Positions 1-8,849 of a stretch of 64,000 bases of DNA are shown here, piece by piece. Made by a program: the position numbers and the translations under genes. The notes under the pieces are model-generated. The model was not told where the DNA came from, did no database searches, and saw only the letters and a list, made by a program, of their open reading frames with translations. The DNA comes from Dyadobacter sp. SG02. Lineage in GTDB: Bacteria > Bacteroidota > Bacteroidia > Cytophagales > Spirosomataceae. Each line of letters opens with the position of its first letter. The first letter of the stretch is position 1. The stretch is taken from assembly GCF_900109045.1 (NCBI RefSeq), contig NZ_FNYL01000008.1, positions 62,001-126,000 of the forward strand, written 5' to 3'.

Positions 1-599
1 TTGTCGCCGGCGGTAGGGCTTGCGCCTGTTCCTTCTGTTTGAGGCACATAAACAAGACCTGAAGCCGTTTTTCTGGCTTTCGCTTTCAGGTTATTTTTAA
101 CCAGATAGTCTTCAATGGTTTTCGCATCGATATCTTTCTGTTTTTTACCAGCTTCGGCTTGCTGTTTCTGGAATTCTTCCGAAGTCAGTACGCTCACAAC
201 CTTCACGGTAAAAGTCAGCTCAGAACCTTTTTTGATCATCGGAGGCATTGGCTGACCGATTTTCGCGAACAAAGTATCTGCATTTACTAAAAATTTGGCG
301 CTGTCACCGGTAGCGAGCAACGTAAGGCCTTCTTCGAAACTGCCTTTGTAAGGTGGTGCCTGCAATACCATTTTTACCGGATTTTTCTCTTTATATGTAT
401 CGCGGAGCGTAGAGTCGGTACCATTCTTCAACACCAGGTGGAATGTCATGATATCCCCTAGTTTAGCCTTTCTTGCATCGTCTTCGTGATCGAAAAGCGT
501 GTATTTAAGGCCGCTTTCGGTAACCTGCTGACGATGTTGATTGCAAGCGGCTGCGAGAATAGTTATGCCCATCGCATAACCGATTGTTTTTAAATTCAT
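1..599 (-). CDS. FKBP-type peptidyl-prolyl isomerase lipoprotein, 3' part missing
   Basis: The gene starts at the ATG complementary to 597-599 and runs off the left edge; 199 codons are visible. The N-terminus is a short lipoprotein signal with lipobox LAAAC, so Cys19 should be acylated. A first FKBP-like domain covers roughly residues 45-145 (motif GDIMTFHLVL, then KKGSELTFTVKVVSV). A second one begins near residue 178 (KTASGLVYVPQ) and is cut off. FKBP enzymes catalyse cis-trans isomerisation at proline; tandem FKBP lipoproteins are common in Bacteroidota and probably act as periplasmic foldases. Active-site completeness cannot be judged because the C-terminus is absent. Confidence 0.85.
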   Translation of the reverse strand, partial: MNLKTIGYAMGITILAAACNQHRQQVTESGLKYTLFDHEDDARKAKLGDIMTFHLVLKNGTDSTLRDTYKEKNPVKMVLQAPPYKGSFEEGLTLLATGDSAKFLVNADTLFAKIGQPMPPMIKKGSELTFTVKVVSVLTSEEFQKQQAEAGKKQKDIDAKTIEDYLVKNNLKAKARKTASGLVYVPQTEGTGASPTAGD

Positions 600-646
600 T
601 GGGACGTGTTAATTAGAAGATATTTTAGTGAAGTTAGAATTTAAGT

Positions 647-1681
647 TTAGTCAACGCTTAAAAGTTCTTCCTGGTATGAAGGAAGTATGCTTAAAAATCT
701 TGCAACTGTTTCATTTACTGATTGTTCTGACCGGCCTCCCGATGCATTCTTGTGCCCGCCGCCGCTAAAATGCGTGCTCGCAAGGTCTCTCACCGAGAAT
801 GTACCCACCGAGCGGAACGAGATCTTGACCTCGCCTTTGCGTTCGATGAACATGGCTGACATGACTACATTTTCAACCTGCAAACCATAGTTCACAATCC
901 CTTCCGTTTCTCCGGACGCCGAGTTGAATTTTTGCAACTCAGCTTCTGTCAGGACCATATACGCCGTCCGGTATTCGGGCAGTACCACCAGTTTCTGGGA
1001 AAGTACATAGCCCAGGAATTGCAGGCGCGAAAGCGGTGCATTGTCGTAGATCAGCCGGTGCACGCGGCTCGAATCGAAGCCGGTACGCATTAAATCGGCC
1101 ACTGCCAAATGCACGGCGGGCGTCACATTACCGTGGCGGAACGAGCCGGTGTCGGTCATAATGCCGGCGTAAAGGCATTCGGCCATGGGAATATCGAAAA
1201 TCTGGTCGGCAGGCAGGCCGCCTTCCATTTCTTTCACAAGCTCATAAACCAGCTGCGCCGTAGCAGCAGCGGTGGTATCCCAAACCATCCATTTCGCGAA
1301 ATGTTCCGGTTCGAGGTGATGATCGATCATCATTTTAGGCGCCGCCGCATCCTGAACCACTTTGCCAAGATCTTTCAACCGCGATAATGCGGAAAAGTCG
1401 AGGCAGCAGATCAAGGTCGCCTGCTCGATCTTTTTCTTGCATTTACCCTGCTCCGAAGCCTTCTCGTACACGAGCACATGCTCCATGCCCGAGAGCCAGC
1501 GAAGGTTCGCCGCATAGTCGGTAGGACTGATCACCGTCACTTCATGACCTTTTTTGAGCAAATAACTGGCCCAGCCCAGGGACGAACCCAATGCATCCGC
1601 ATCCGGATCGCGGTGCGTTGTGATAACAATTTTTTGGGGTTGGGATAAAAAAGAGCGAAGCTCTTCAATGATTTGATTCAC
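647..1681 (-). CDS. nrnA: DHH/DHHA1 phosphoesterase (NrnA-like oligoribonuclease / pAp phosphatase)
   Basis: This 344-residue protein has the full DHH-family signature: HRDPDADALGS at residues 23-33 (metal ligands H23, D25, D27), the DHH triad at 120-122, and the DHHA1 substrate motif GGGHKNASGG at 307-316. Family members degrade nano-RNA and di/oligonucleotides and dephosphorylate 3'-phosphoadenosine 5'-phosphate in the cytoplasm. Length matches the family. It lies 47 bp downstream of the FKBP gene start on the same strand and is divergent from ndk. Whether it prefers oligoRNA, pAp or cyclic-dinucleotide products cannot be read from sequence. Confidence 0.88.
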   Translation of the reverse strand: MNQIIEELRSFLSQPQKIVITTHRDPDADALGSSLGWASYLLKKGHEVTVISPTDYAANLRWLSGMEHVLVYEKASEQGKCKKKIEQATLICCLDFSALSRLKDLGKVVQDAAAPKMMIDHHLEPEHFAKWMVWDTTAAATAQLVYELVKEMEGGLPADQIFDIPMAECLYAGIMTDTGSFRHGNVTPAVHLAVADLMRTGFDSSRVHRLIYDNAPLSRLQFLGYVLSQKLVVLPEYRTAYMVLTEAELQKFNSASGETEGIVNYGLQVENVVMSAMFIERKGEVKISFRSVGTFSVRDLASTHFSGGGHKNASGGRSEQSVNETVARFLSILPSYQEELLSVD

Positions 1682-1726
1682 AGTGACTTAGTTCAAAAGA
1701 GGTATTTCCTGTTTGCTTAGAGCCCA

Positions 1727-1734
1727 CAAAATTA
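1727..1734 (-). promoter_or_regulatory. Candidate -7 element for the nrnA-like gene
   Basis: Reading the minus strand, TAATTTTG matches the Bacteroidota -7 consensus TAnnTTTG exactly. It would give a leader of about 40 nt before the start codon at 1681. No clear -33 TTG lies at the expected distance, so this is tentative. Confidence 0.3.
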
Positions 1735-1885
1735 ACAAAACTGTTGGGATTTGCTTCATGATGGGCGGTAAAGGCTGGCAATCAGGCGGTGATTTAACAT
1801 AAGGCGGCCGTTTACAAACGAAAGGTTCGGTATTTTAAAATGAAATATAGTAGCTTGCAGGCAGTATCAATAAAGCCAAGTACGT

Positions 1886-2305
1886 ATGCCAACGAATAAG
1901 ACATTTACCATGATCAAGCCTGATGCTGTGAAGGATGGTCATGCGGGTTCTATCATCAAGTTGATCGAAGCAGCAGGATTCCGGATTGTGGCCCTGAAAA
2001 AAACGCAGCTTACTTCCGAGCGTGCGGGCGAATTCTACGCCGTGCACAAAGAGCGTCCCTTCTACAATGATCTTTGCCAGTATATGTCATCCGGGGCGAT
2101 CATCCCGATGATCCTCGAAAAGGAGAATGCGGTAGCTGATTTTCGTAAGCTCATCGGCGCGACAAACCCGGCGAATGCCGAGGAAGGTACTATCCGCAAA
2201 TTGTATGCGATATCGATGGAGAAGAACGCGATCCACGGATCGGATTCAGACGAAAATGCGGAGATTGAAGGAAATTTCTTTTTCTCGCATGTAGAGCAGT
2301 TTTAA
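1886..2305 (+). CDS. ndk: Nucleoside diphosphate kinase
   Basis: The 139-residue protein is full length for the family. It opens with the typical TFTMIKPDAV strand and contains the catalytic histidine H117 in NAIHGSDS, which is transiently phosphorylated while phosphate moves from NTPs to NDPs. The distal SDSxENAxxE signature follows. It balances (d)NTP pools in the cytoplasm. It stands alone, divergent from nrnA and convergent with the fasciclin gene, and ends at a strong terminator. Confidence 0.97.
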   Translation: MPTNKTFTMIKPDAVKDGHAGSIIKLIEAAGFRIVALKKTQLTSERAGEFYAVHKERPFYNDLCQYMSSGAIIPMILEKENAVADFRKLIGATNPANAEEGTIRKLYAISMEKNAIHGSDSDENAEIEGNFFFSHVEQF

Positions 2306-2320
2306 GAACATTAGCTGATA

Positions 2321-2363
2321 AAAAGAAGAACCCCGGAGCCAGAGCTTCGGGGTTCTTCTTTTT
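2321..2363. terminator. Rho-independent terminator between convergent ndk and fasciclin genes
   Basis: A 15-bp stem (AAAAGAAGAACCCCG paired with its complement) encloses a 12-nt loop, with A and T tracts at the two ends. It therefore looks usable from both strands and sits between two convergent stop codons. Confidence 0.9.
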
Positions 2364-2378
2364 AAATGCTTTATATCA

Positions 2379-2894
2379 CTATTTGACCTTCACATACACG
2401 CTATCGACTATCTGAATGAGTCCATTAGACGCCGAAACATTCTTCTTGGTAATCTCAGCATTGTTCACATTCACAACGCCTTCCTGTTTCACAAACTTGA
2501 TCTTTTTACCACTGATTGTTCTCATGCTGTCGGTTGGAAGGGTGCTGTCTACATTGTAAATGCTTTTGATGACGTGGGAGTTCAAGAACCATTTTACTGA
2601 ATCCACTGACATGCGTGTGATCATCGAAGCACTGGCAATGTTAGCCTTATTGAAAGCGTCATTCGACGGGAGAAAAAAAGTTGCATCCTGCGTTCTCAGC
2701 GCATCACTGAATGTCGCATGATGCATGATTTCTTTAAGTATACTGAACTCCGGATTTTCATTGATAATATCCGTTACAGTTCTTTGACCTACCTTATCGG
2801 CGTCTTTTTCCTTACAAGAAATCAAAATCGTTGAAAATAGCCCTGCTGCCAAAAAAAATGTTGCCCAACGCCCCCCAAAACGGTTTTTTTTCAT
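2379..2894 (-). CDS. Fasciclin (FAS1) domain lipoprotein
   Basis: I start the gene at the ATG complementary to 2892-2894 (171 residues). That gives a clean lipoprotein signal (MKKNRFGG, hydrophobic stretch, lipobox ILISC), whereas the longer reading frame adds 22 upstream residues without signal character. One FAS1 domain follows, with recognisable H1 and H2 motifs (TFFLPSNDAFNKA near the middle, VNVNNAEI and GLIQIVDSV near the end). FAS1 domains mediate adhesion and surface interactions. Expected location is the outer or inner membrane, anchored by lipid. No partner gene is adjacent. Confidence 0.85.
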   Translation of the reverse strand: MKKNRFGGRWATFFLAAGLFSTILISCKEKDADKVGQRTVTDIINENPEFSILKEIMHHATFSDALRTQDATFFLPSNDAFNKANIASASMITRMSVDSVKWFLNSHVIKSIYNVDSTLPTDSMRTISGKKIKFVKQEGVVNVNNAEITKKNVSASNGLIQIVDSVYVKVK

Positions 2895-2989
2895 AGCTTT
2901 CCAAGTGGTTAATTTTTGTAAAACTAATGCAAAATGTAGTTTGATAGAATTTGTAACCATAAATTTTTAATCCTAATCCTATAACCACC

Positions 2990-3625
2990 ATGTTAAAATT
3001 GAGACGATTGATCGTCGCCGGAGCAGCTGTTCTAATGCTTAATTCGGCGTTTTTCGCGCTGAAAGGGCCGTCTGCCGATCCGTTGAAAAAGCCTGTCAAA
3101 TTATTCAACGGGAAAGACCTTAAAGGCTGGACCGTCCACGGTACCGAAAAATGGTACGTAGAAGGCGGGGAACTCATCTGCGAGAGCGGCCCCGACAAGA
3201 AATACGGCTACCTCACTACCGACAAGTTTTACAAGAACTTCGACCTGACCCTCAAATTCAGACAAGAGGCGAACGGCAACAGCGGTGTTTTCTTCCGCTC
3301 GACGGTGGAAGGTACCAAAGTTTCGGGCTGGCAAGTGGAAGTGGCGCCGCCAAACCACGACACCGGCGGCATTTACGAATCGTACGGCCGCAACTGGCTC
3401 GTACAGATCCCTGACGAAAAAGAAGGCTTCCTGAAAATGGGCGAATGGAACACGCTGCGCATCCGCGCGGAAGGCGACCGTACCCAAACCTGGCTCAACG
3501 GCCACGAAATGGTGGACCTTACCGACGCTAAAATCGGCGCGGGTGTAGGGTCGATCGCATTGCAGATCCACGACGGCGGGGGTATCAAGGTGCATTGGAA
3601 AGACATCTTGCTGGAAGAGCTCTAA
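2990..3625 (+). CDS. DUF1080 / 3-keto-disaccharide hydrolase-like secreted protein
   Basis: The 211-residue protein has an N-terminal signal peptide (about residues 1-24) and one DUF1080 domain. Family landmarks are LFNGKDLKGW near residue 38, a central NSGVFFRS, and the closing GGIKVHWKDILLEEL. DUF1080 is a concanavalin-like beta-sandwich found in periplasmic sugar-handling proteins; some members hydrolyse 3-keto-glycosides. Here it stands alone, divergent from the fasciclin gene, with no polysaccharide-utilisation genes nearby, so the substrate is unknown. Confidence 0.85.
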   Translation: MLKLRRLIVAGAAVLMLNSAFFALKGPSADPLKKPVKLFNGKDLKGWTVHGTEKWYVEGGELICESGPDKKYGYLTTDKFYKNFDLTLKFRQEANGNSGVFFRSTVEGTKVSGWQVEVAPPNHDTGGIYESYGRNWLVQIPDEKEGFLKMGEWNTLRIRAEGDRTQTWLNGHEMVDLTDAKIGAGVGSIALQIHDGGGIKVHWKDILLEEL

Positions 3626-3705
3626 AACCAGCAGTTTTTCATTCCGTCAGCGGGCGAATTCATCCCGCTGAAACCGGCACTTCGTCGGAAATCACTTACG
3701 AAACG

Positions 3706-3762
3706 GCTTCATGGCCAATAGATTTGTGTCAGCAGTTACACATAATCTATTAGCCATGAAGC
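3706..3762 (+). promoter_or_regulatory. Long imperfect hairpin covering the start codon of the TonB receptor
   Basis: The arms 3706-3729 and 3738-3762 pair over 23 of 24 positions, with one C-A mismatch (3716/3752), one bulged base (3743) and an 8-nt loop. T3763-T3768 follow directly, giving a terminator-like shape, but the receptor ATG (3756-3758) lies inside the 3' arm. TAGATTTG at 3719-3726, in the 5' arm, fits the Bacteroidota -7 consensus. The element could be an attenuator, a start-codon-sequestering structure, or a DNA operator over a promoter. Confidence 0.7.
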
Positions 3763-5915
3763 TTTTTTATTGTCTGTTGCTATTCGTTTCACCGGCCGTT
3801 TTTGCCCAGAAAACCATTCAGGGCAAAGTGACCGACCACAAAGGAAATGCATTGCCCGGCGCAAATGTGTTCCTGAAAGGTACCTACGACGGCGGAACGA
3901 CCGACGCGAACGGTGCTTTCGCATTCCAGACTTCGGAATCCGATACGGCTACCATCGTCGCCAGCTATGTCGGTTTTGAGGCTTTTGAGAAGAAGATTAG
4001 TCTGAAAGAAAGCATGCCCGCAATGTCCATTAAACTCGACGAACTGGCCAACGAACTGAATACCGTCGTGATCACCGCGGGTGCATTCGAGGCGTCGGAC
4101 GAGAAGAGAATGGCTATGCTGAAACCGCTGGATATAGTAACTACGGCGGGCGCGGCGGCGGATATTACCGGCGCAATGCAGTTTTTGCCCGGCGCGCAGC
4201 GGGTAGGGGAGCAAGAGGGGCTATTCGTCCGCGGCGGCTCGGGCCAGGAAACCAAGATCGTGATTGACGGGATGATCGTGCAGAACCCGTTTTTCAGCTC
4301 GTTGCCTGATGTACAGTCGCGGGGGCGGTTCAATCCATTTATGTTTAAAGGCACTTCATTCAGCACCGGCGGCTATTCGGCGCAGTATGGGCAGGCGTTA
4401 TCGTCGGTATTGCTGCTGAATACGACGGATAAGATCAGTAATAATGGATTGGGCATTAGTCTGAACCTGGCGAATGCGGGTTTGAATTATGATTATGCCA
4501 ATAAAAATCAATCGGTGTCGGCGGTCGTGTATTATGGTAATCTGCGGCCGCTATTCAAGCTGGTAAAGCAGAATGTGGAATGGCTACACGCCCCGGAGTT
4601 CAAAGGTTCCTCATTGACCTATCGTTGGAAACCGACCAAAAACGGGATTTTGAAAGTTTACGGCATGTATTCCGACAGCCACCTGAGCATGAACAGCAAC
4701 GACCCTTTTTCAGACTCGGGGAAAACGCGGCTGGTTTTGAAAAATAATAATGCATTCACCACCAGTACTTACACCGATTCCTGGGCCGACGGTCGCTGGA
4801 CGATCAACTCCGGCCTTTCATATAGCCGTAATAAGGACAATATGACTTACGACGGCGTCAACTTCGACCGCTTCGACGAGCGCACGCAAGCGCGCATTGT
4901 ACTTACACGCCTGCTCACGGGGAACAATACCATTCTTTTCGGAGCCGAGGCGCACGCGATCAATATCGGGAATGGCGTCGATGGCAAGATGTACCGGCTC
5001 AAAGACCGCTACACAGCCGCATTTGTGGAGTCGGAAATTTACATTACCCGTGCATTGGCGGGACGGATCGGTGTTCGTAGTGAGTATTCTTCGGTAATCA
5101 GCCGTGCTAATGTTGCCCCAAGGTTGTCATTCGCATACAAAACAGGCCGGTACAGCCAGGTGTCGCTTGCCGCGGGACAGTTTTACCAGAACCCGGATTA
5201 CAGGTATTTATATTTAAACAAATCCCTGAAATACGAGCGCGCCGATCATTTGATCCTCAATTACCAGATCATCAAAAACCAGCGCACATTTCGCGTCGAG
5301 ACATTTTACAAAAACTACGCGCAGCTCGTCCGTGAATTCACCGGCCAGCCATACGACGCCGATCCCTACCGTTTCCCATGGGGCACCACTACCAATGGCG
5401 GCGACGGCTACGCCCGGGGCTTCGATTTCTTCTGGCGCGACCAGAAATCCATCAAAAACCTCGATTACTGGGTTACTTACAGTTTCGTGGATTCCAAACG
5501 CCTTTTCCAGCAATTTGCACAATCGGCCACGCCGACATTCATTTCAAACCATAATATCAGCCTCATCACCAAAAAGTGGTTTGAAAAAGCCAAAACCAAC
5601 CTCAGCGCGACCTACGCATTCACCAGCGGCCGGCCTTACTACAATCCTAATAATGAAGAATTCCTGAAAGACCGCACGCCTGCCGTGCATAATGTGAGCA
5701 TTCAGGCCAGCAAGTTGCAGAGCATTAAAGGCAACCTGGTGATATTCTACGCCACGGTCGATAATATCCTTAATACCCGCAATGTATTTACCTACCGCTA
5801 CACGCCCGACGGGCAGACGCGCTTCGCCGTGGGCCCGCAGAGTTACCGCAGCTTTTTTGTAGGCATGCAGATCATGCTTTCGAAGAAGGCCAAAGTGGAG
5901 AAAGATGATTTTTAA
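3756..5915 (+). CDS. TonB-dependent receptor with carboxypeptidase-regulatory N-terminal domain
   Basis: I use the ATG at 3756 (719 residues) because it places the signal peptide MKLFYCLLLFVSPAVFAQ at the N-terminus; the upstream ATG at 3711 adds 15 non-signal residues. A CarboxypepD_reg-like beta-sandwich (residues ~20-105: QGKVTDHKGNALPGANVFLKGT) is followed by a plug domain (LPGAQRVGEQEGLFVRGGSGQETKIVIDGMIVQNP is its signature stretch, in parts) and an outer-membrane beta-barrel ending in an amphipathic strand. Such receptors import large ligands using TonB energy. There is no SusD partner. It appears to head an operon with a secreted helical protein and a LytS/LytTR pair. Confidence 0.92.
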   Translation: MKLFYCLLLFVSPAVFAQKTIQGKVTDHKGNALPGANVFLKGTYDGGTTDANGAFAFQTSESDTATIVASYVGFEAFEKKISLKESMPAMSIKLDELANELNTVVITAGAFEASDEKRMAMLKPLDIVTTAGAAADITGAMQFLPGAQRVGEQEGLFVRGGSGQETKIVIDGMIVQNPFFSSLPDVQSRGRFNPFMFKGTSFSTGGYSAQYGQALSSVLLLNTTDKISNNGLGISLNLANAGLNYDYANKNQSVSAVVYYGNLRPLFKLVKQNVEWLHAPEFKGSSLTYRWKPTKNGILKVYGMYSDSHLSMNSNDPFSDSGKTRLVLKNNNAFTTSTYTDSWADGRWTINSGLSYSRNKDNMTYDGVNFDRFDERTQARIVLTRLLTGNNTILFGAEAHAINIGNGVDGKMYRLKDRYTAAFVESEIYITRALAGRIGVRSEYSSVISRANVAPRLSFAYKTGRYSQVSLAAGQFYQNPDYRYLYLNKSLKYERADHLILNYQIIKNQRTFRVETFYKNYAQLVREFTGQPYDADPYRFPWGTTTNGGDGYARGFDFFWRDQKSIKNLDYWVTYSFVDSKRLFQQFAQSATPTFISNHNISLITKKWFEKAKTNLSATYAFTSGRPYYNPNNEEFLKDRTPAVHNVSIQASKLQSIKGNLVIFYATVDNILNTRNVFTYRYTPDGQTRFAVGPQSYRSFFVGMQIMLSKKAKVEKDDF

Positions 5916-5952
5916 ACTAATTAATATTCAGCATTTTAAAATAAACAAGACA

Positions 5953-6609
5953 ATGAAAAAGCTATTCACATTCGCAGTGCTGCTCGTGTTCGCAACCGGC
6001 ATTGCGTGGGCGCAGAATGAAAAGTATACCCAGGCGATGGGCGACGGTATCAAAGCATTGAACAGCATCGACCGTGAAAAACCGGACCCGAAGAGCCTGG
6101 TGGATATCGCCAACCGCTTCGAACGCATTGCCGCTGCGGAGCCGAAAGAATGGCTGCCGAAGTATTATGCGGCCTATGCGAACGTATTGCTCGGTTTCGT
6201 AGCGCCAACCCTGAGTGAAAAAGATCAGTATCTGGATAAAGCAAATGTCTTATTGAAAGATGCAGAGGGCATTGCCGGCAAGCCGAACGACGAAATCGAG
6301 GTTTTGAAAGCATATCAATCCCAAATACACCTGGCAGCCGATCCTATGAACCGCTGGCAGGCGGACGGGGAGAAGTTCCAGGGGTTCCTGCAATCGGCGA
6401 AGGCTTTGAATGCCGACAATCCTCGCATTTATTACCTGGAAGGTTCGAGCTTGTTCTTTACACCGGAGGAATATGGCGGCGGGAAAAAGGTAGCAAAGCC
6501 GACGCTCGAAAAAGCGCAACAGAAATTCAATGCTTTCAAACCGGCATCGGGCATTCACCCGGATTGGGGCAAAATGGAAACCGAATGGATGCTTTCTCAG
6601 ACAAACTGA
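5953..6609 (+). CDS. Secreted TPR-like protein of unknown function
   Basis: Starting at the ATG at 5953 (218 residues) gives a good signal peptide (MKKLFTFAVLLVFATGIAWAQ); the longer frame would overlap the receptor gene and lacks a signal. The mature part is helical, with solenoid-like segments (FERIAAAEPKEWLPKYYAAYANVLLG; ADNPRIYYLEGSSLFF are recognisable in parts), so a degenerate TPR fold is likely. I recognise no enzymatic motif. It lies 37 bp after the receptor and 25 bp before the kinase gene, which suggests a periplasmic role linked to them. Confidence 0.8.
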   Translation: MKKLFTFAVLLVFATGIAWAQNEKYTQAMGDGIKALNSIDREKPDPKSLVDIANRFERIAAAEPKEWLPKYYAAYANVLLGFVAPTLSEKDQYLDKANVLLKDAEGIAGKPNDEIEVLKAYQSQIHLAADPMNRWQADGEKFQGFLQSAKALNADNPRIYYLEGSSLFFTPEEYGGGKKVAKPTLEKAQQKFNAFKPASGIHPDWGKMETEWMLSQTN

Positions 6610-6634
6610 TATTAACGTTTAGGGTTTAAGTAGC

Positions 6635-8083
6635 ATGGACGACAACAAGACGAAGCCGTTGCGCATGACAGCCTCATCGCTGGACGGAAGGGATTTCAGT
6701 AACATGGATCTGGAATATGCAGATTTCAGCTTTTCGAGTTTGAAGGATATTAACTTCGACGGGGCGAATCTGCGCAATGCAAAACTTCGTTTCTCGGCCC
6801 TCGACCGGACGACCTTCCGGAACGCCGATCTGCGCAATGCGGATCTGAGTTTCAGCAGTATGTCCGATGTGGATCTGAGCGGGGCAAAGGTAGAGGGGGC
6901 TAATTTCAGTTTTACTTCACAGGAAAAATCATTCAACTGGCAGGATTTCAGCCTCATCGGCATTATCCAGACGCAGAGCTGGGTAGGTACGCTCGTGGCG
7001 GCGATTCTCGGCGCGGTGATTTTGTACGGTTTCAATGCGATCGCCTATTTTACGGCTGAGCTGACATTTACGGACGAGCCGATCCGGCTCAGTTTCTATA
7101 AATACCTGGTGACATTGAACGTCATCGTGGGCGTTTGCACAATCCTGATCACGCAGGGTATGACGATGTGGCTCGATATGGTGATCAAAAGTTTGTGGGT
7201 CAAGCATATTCTTTTGTCGATCGTCATTTTCCTTTTCGACAGCGTTATTACCATTATTATTTTACAATATTTTGCTGCCGACACGGTAAGCCAGTACCTC
7301 GCGCGTTACCCGAGCGAGCCCTCGCAGAATGCGCCCTGGTACTGGTATGCGTGGGTGCCCATTGCGCTCGCGAACGTGTTTTACTTTCTGAGCCGGGAGG
7401 GGCGGCAGATTTCCCGGAAGATCTCCGACCAGGAGTACCAGCTTTTGAATCTTGAAAAACTGAAAACACGTGCCGAGCTGGACGCATTACAGGCCCGCAT
7501 TAACCCGCATTTTCTATACAATTCGCTGAACAGCATTGCCAGCCTCGTGCACGAAGATCCCGACAAAGCCGAGGAGATGACGCTGCTGCTTTCCAAGCTG
7601 TTCCGTTATACAACTGGTCGAAAAACGAGCGATTATTTCGATACCATCGAAAATGAGCTGGAAATGGTCGAGACCTATTTGCAGGTCGAGAAGGTGCGGT
7701 TTGGCGACCGCCTGCGATTTACAGTCGAAGTTGAGGAAGAGTCTTTGAAAAATTTGCAGGTACCCAAATTCATTTTGCAGCCGATCGTGGAGAATGCGAT
7801 CAAGCATGGCATTTCGCGCATGGCTGACCTGGGGAATATCGTGGTGAAGATTTACGAGAAAGACGGATGGCTGCATTTGTGCGTGCATGATAACGGCCCG
7901 GCATTTTCCGATACCCTGGGTGCAGGTTACGGCATGCGCAGCATTCAGGACAAGCTGAAACTGCTTTACGGCGAGAACGCACGTTTGGAGCTGCTCAACC
8001 AACCGCACAAATCGGTTAATATTGCCATCCAGAAATCCGCAATTGAACAACATCAACAATCCAACCATGCATTTTCCGCTTAA
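6635..8083 (+). CDS. Pentapeptide-repeat / LytS-family sensor histidine kinase
   Basis: This 482-residue protein has three parts. Residues ~14-95 form pentapeptide repeats of the A(D/N)LxF type (FDGANLRNAKL, FRNADLRNADL). Four hydrophobic segments follow (about 106-140, 157-180, 188-212, 236-252). The rest is a His_kinase (PF06580) module with the phospho-acceptor H292 in RINPHFLYNSLNS, an N-box VENAIKHG and a C-terminal ATPase G-box (GAGYGMRS). It should autophosphorylate and pass phosphate to the LytTR regulator whose gene overlaps its 3' end. A pentapeptide solenoid in front of such a kinase, on the cytoplasmic side by topology inference, is unusual. Confidence 0.9.
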   Translation: MDDNKTKPLRMTASSLDGRDFSNMDLEYADFSFSSLKDINFDGANLRNAKLRFSALDRTTFRNADLRNADLSFSSMSDVDLSGAKVEGANFSFTSQEKSFNWQDFSLIGIIQTQSWVGTLVAAILGAVILYGFNAIAYFTAELTFTDEPIRLSFYKYLVTLNVIVGVCTILITQGMTMWLDMVIKSLWVKHILLSIVIFLFDSVITIIILQYFAADTVSQYLARYPSEPSQNAPWYWYAWVPIALANVFYFLSREGRQISRKISDQEYQLLNLEKLKTRAELDALQARINPHFLYNSLNSIASLVHEDPDKAEEMTLLLSKLFRYTTGRKTSDYFDTIENELEMVETYLQVEKVRFGDRLRFTVEVEEESLKNLQVPKFILQPIVENAIKHGISRMADLGNIVVKIYEKDGWLHLCVHDNGPAFSDTLGAGYGMRSIQDKLKLLYGENARLELLNQPHKSVNIAIQKSAIEQHQQSNHAFSA

Positions 8084-8849
8084 AACGATCCTGATCGACG
8101 ACGAACAGCTTGCATTGAGCCGCCTCAGAAGGTTGCTCGAAAAGCATCCCGACACTTTCGACATCGTGTCGGAAGCCAAAAACGGTGCGGAAGGGCTGGT
8201 CGAGATCGACAAACATCGTCCCGACGTTATTTTCCTCGATATTGAAATGCCGCTGCTGAATGGTTTCGAAATGCTTTCGAAGCTTACCAGTATGCCATTG
8301 GTCATATTTTCGACGGCCTATGACCAATATGCGATCCGCGCATTTGAAGAAAACTCCGTGGATTACCTCCTGAAACCGGTAGAAAACGACCGGCTGATGA
8401 AAACCATTGAAAAGATCAGGAACATTACCCAGGCGGCAAATGACCATTCGGGGAATTTTAATCCGTATTCCGAGAACCTGCTGCGGCTGCTGGAAGAAAT
8501 GAAGCCGAAGCGGGAGATATTTTCATTGTCGGTGAAATCCGGCGACCGTATCCTGCTGATCCCGATGACGGAGATCACGCATTTCGAGGCGGAGGAGAAA
8601 TACGTTTTCCTGAACACGCTCGACGGGCAGAAGTACCTGCTCAACTACACGCTTACTTCGCTCGAAGAGAAGCTTCCAAAGCATTACCTGCGCGTGAGCC
8701 GGGCAGGTATTGTCAACTCCCACCATATCAAGGAAATCCAGAAACACTTCAATGGCAAGTATGTGATTGTGATGCGCGATCGCAAGGCTTCGCAGGTCAC
8801 CAGCGGCAGTACTTACGGTGATGCGATCCGTCATCTTCTTGATAATTAA
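8067..8849 (+). CDS. LytTR-family response regulator
   Basis: The ATG at 8067 gives a 260-residue protein that begins at the receiver domain; it overlaps the kinase gene by 17 nt, implying translational coupling. The receiver has the acidic pair DD11-12, the phospho-acceptor D58 (FLDIEMP) and the conserved K in LLKPV. The C-terminal LytTR DNA-binding domain spans about residues 155-255 (GDRILLIPMTEITHFEAEEKYVF, in parts, and YLRVSRAGIVNSHHI). LytTR proteins bind paired direct repeats. The likely targets include its own operon, which contains the receptor gene. Confidence 0.93.
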   Translation: MHFPLKTILIDDEQLALSRLRRLLEKHPDTFDIVSEAKNGAEGLVEIDKHRPDVIFLDIEMPLLNGFEMLSKLTSMPLVIFSTAYDQYAIRAFEENSVDYLLKPVENDRLMKTIEKIRNITQAANDHSGNFNPYSENLLRLLEEMKPKREIFSLSVKSGDRILLIPMTEITHFEAEEKYVFLNTLDGQKYLLNYTLTSLEEKLPKHYLRVSRAGIVNSHHIKEIQKHFNGKYVIVMRDRKASQVTSGSTYGDAIRHLLDN

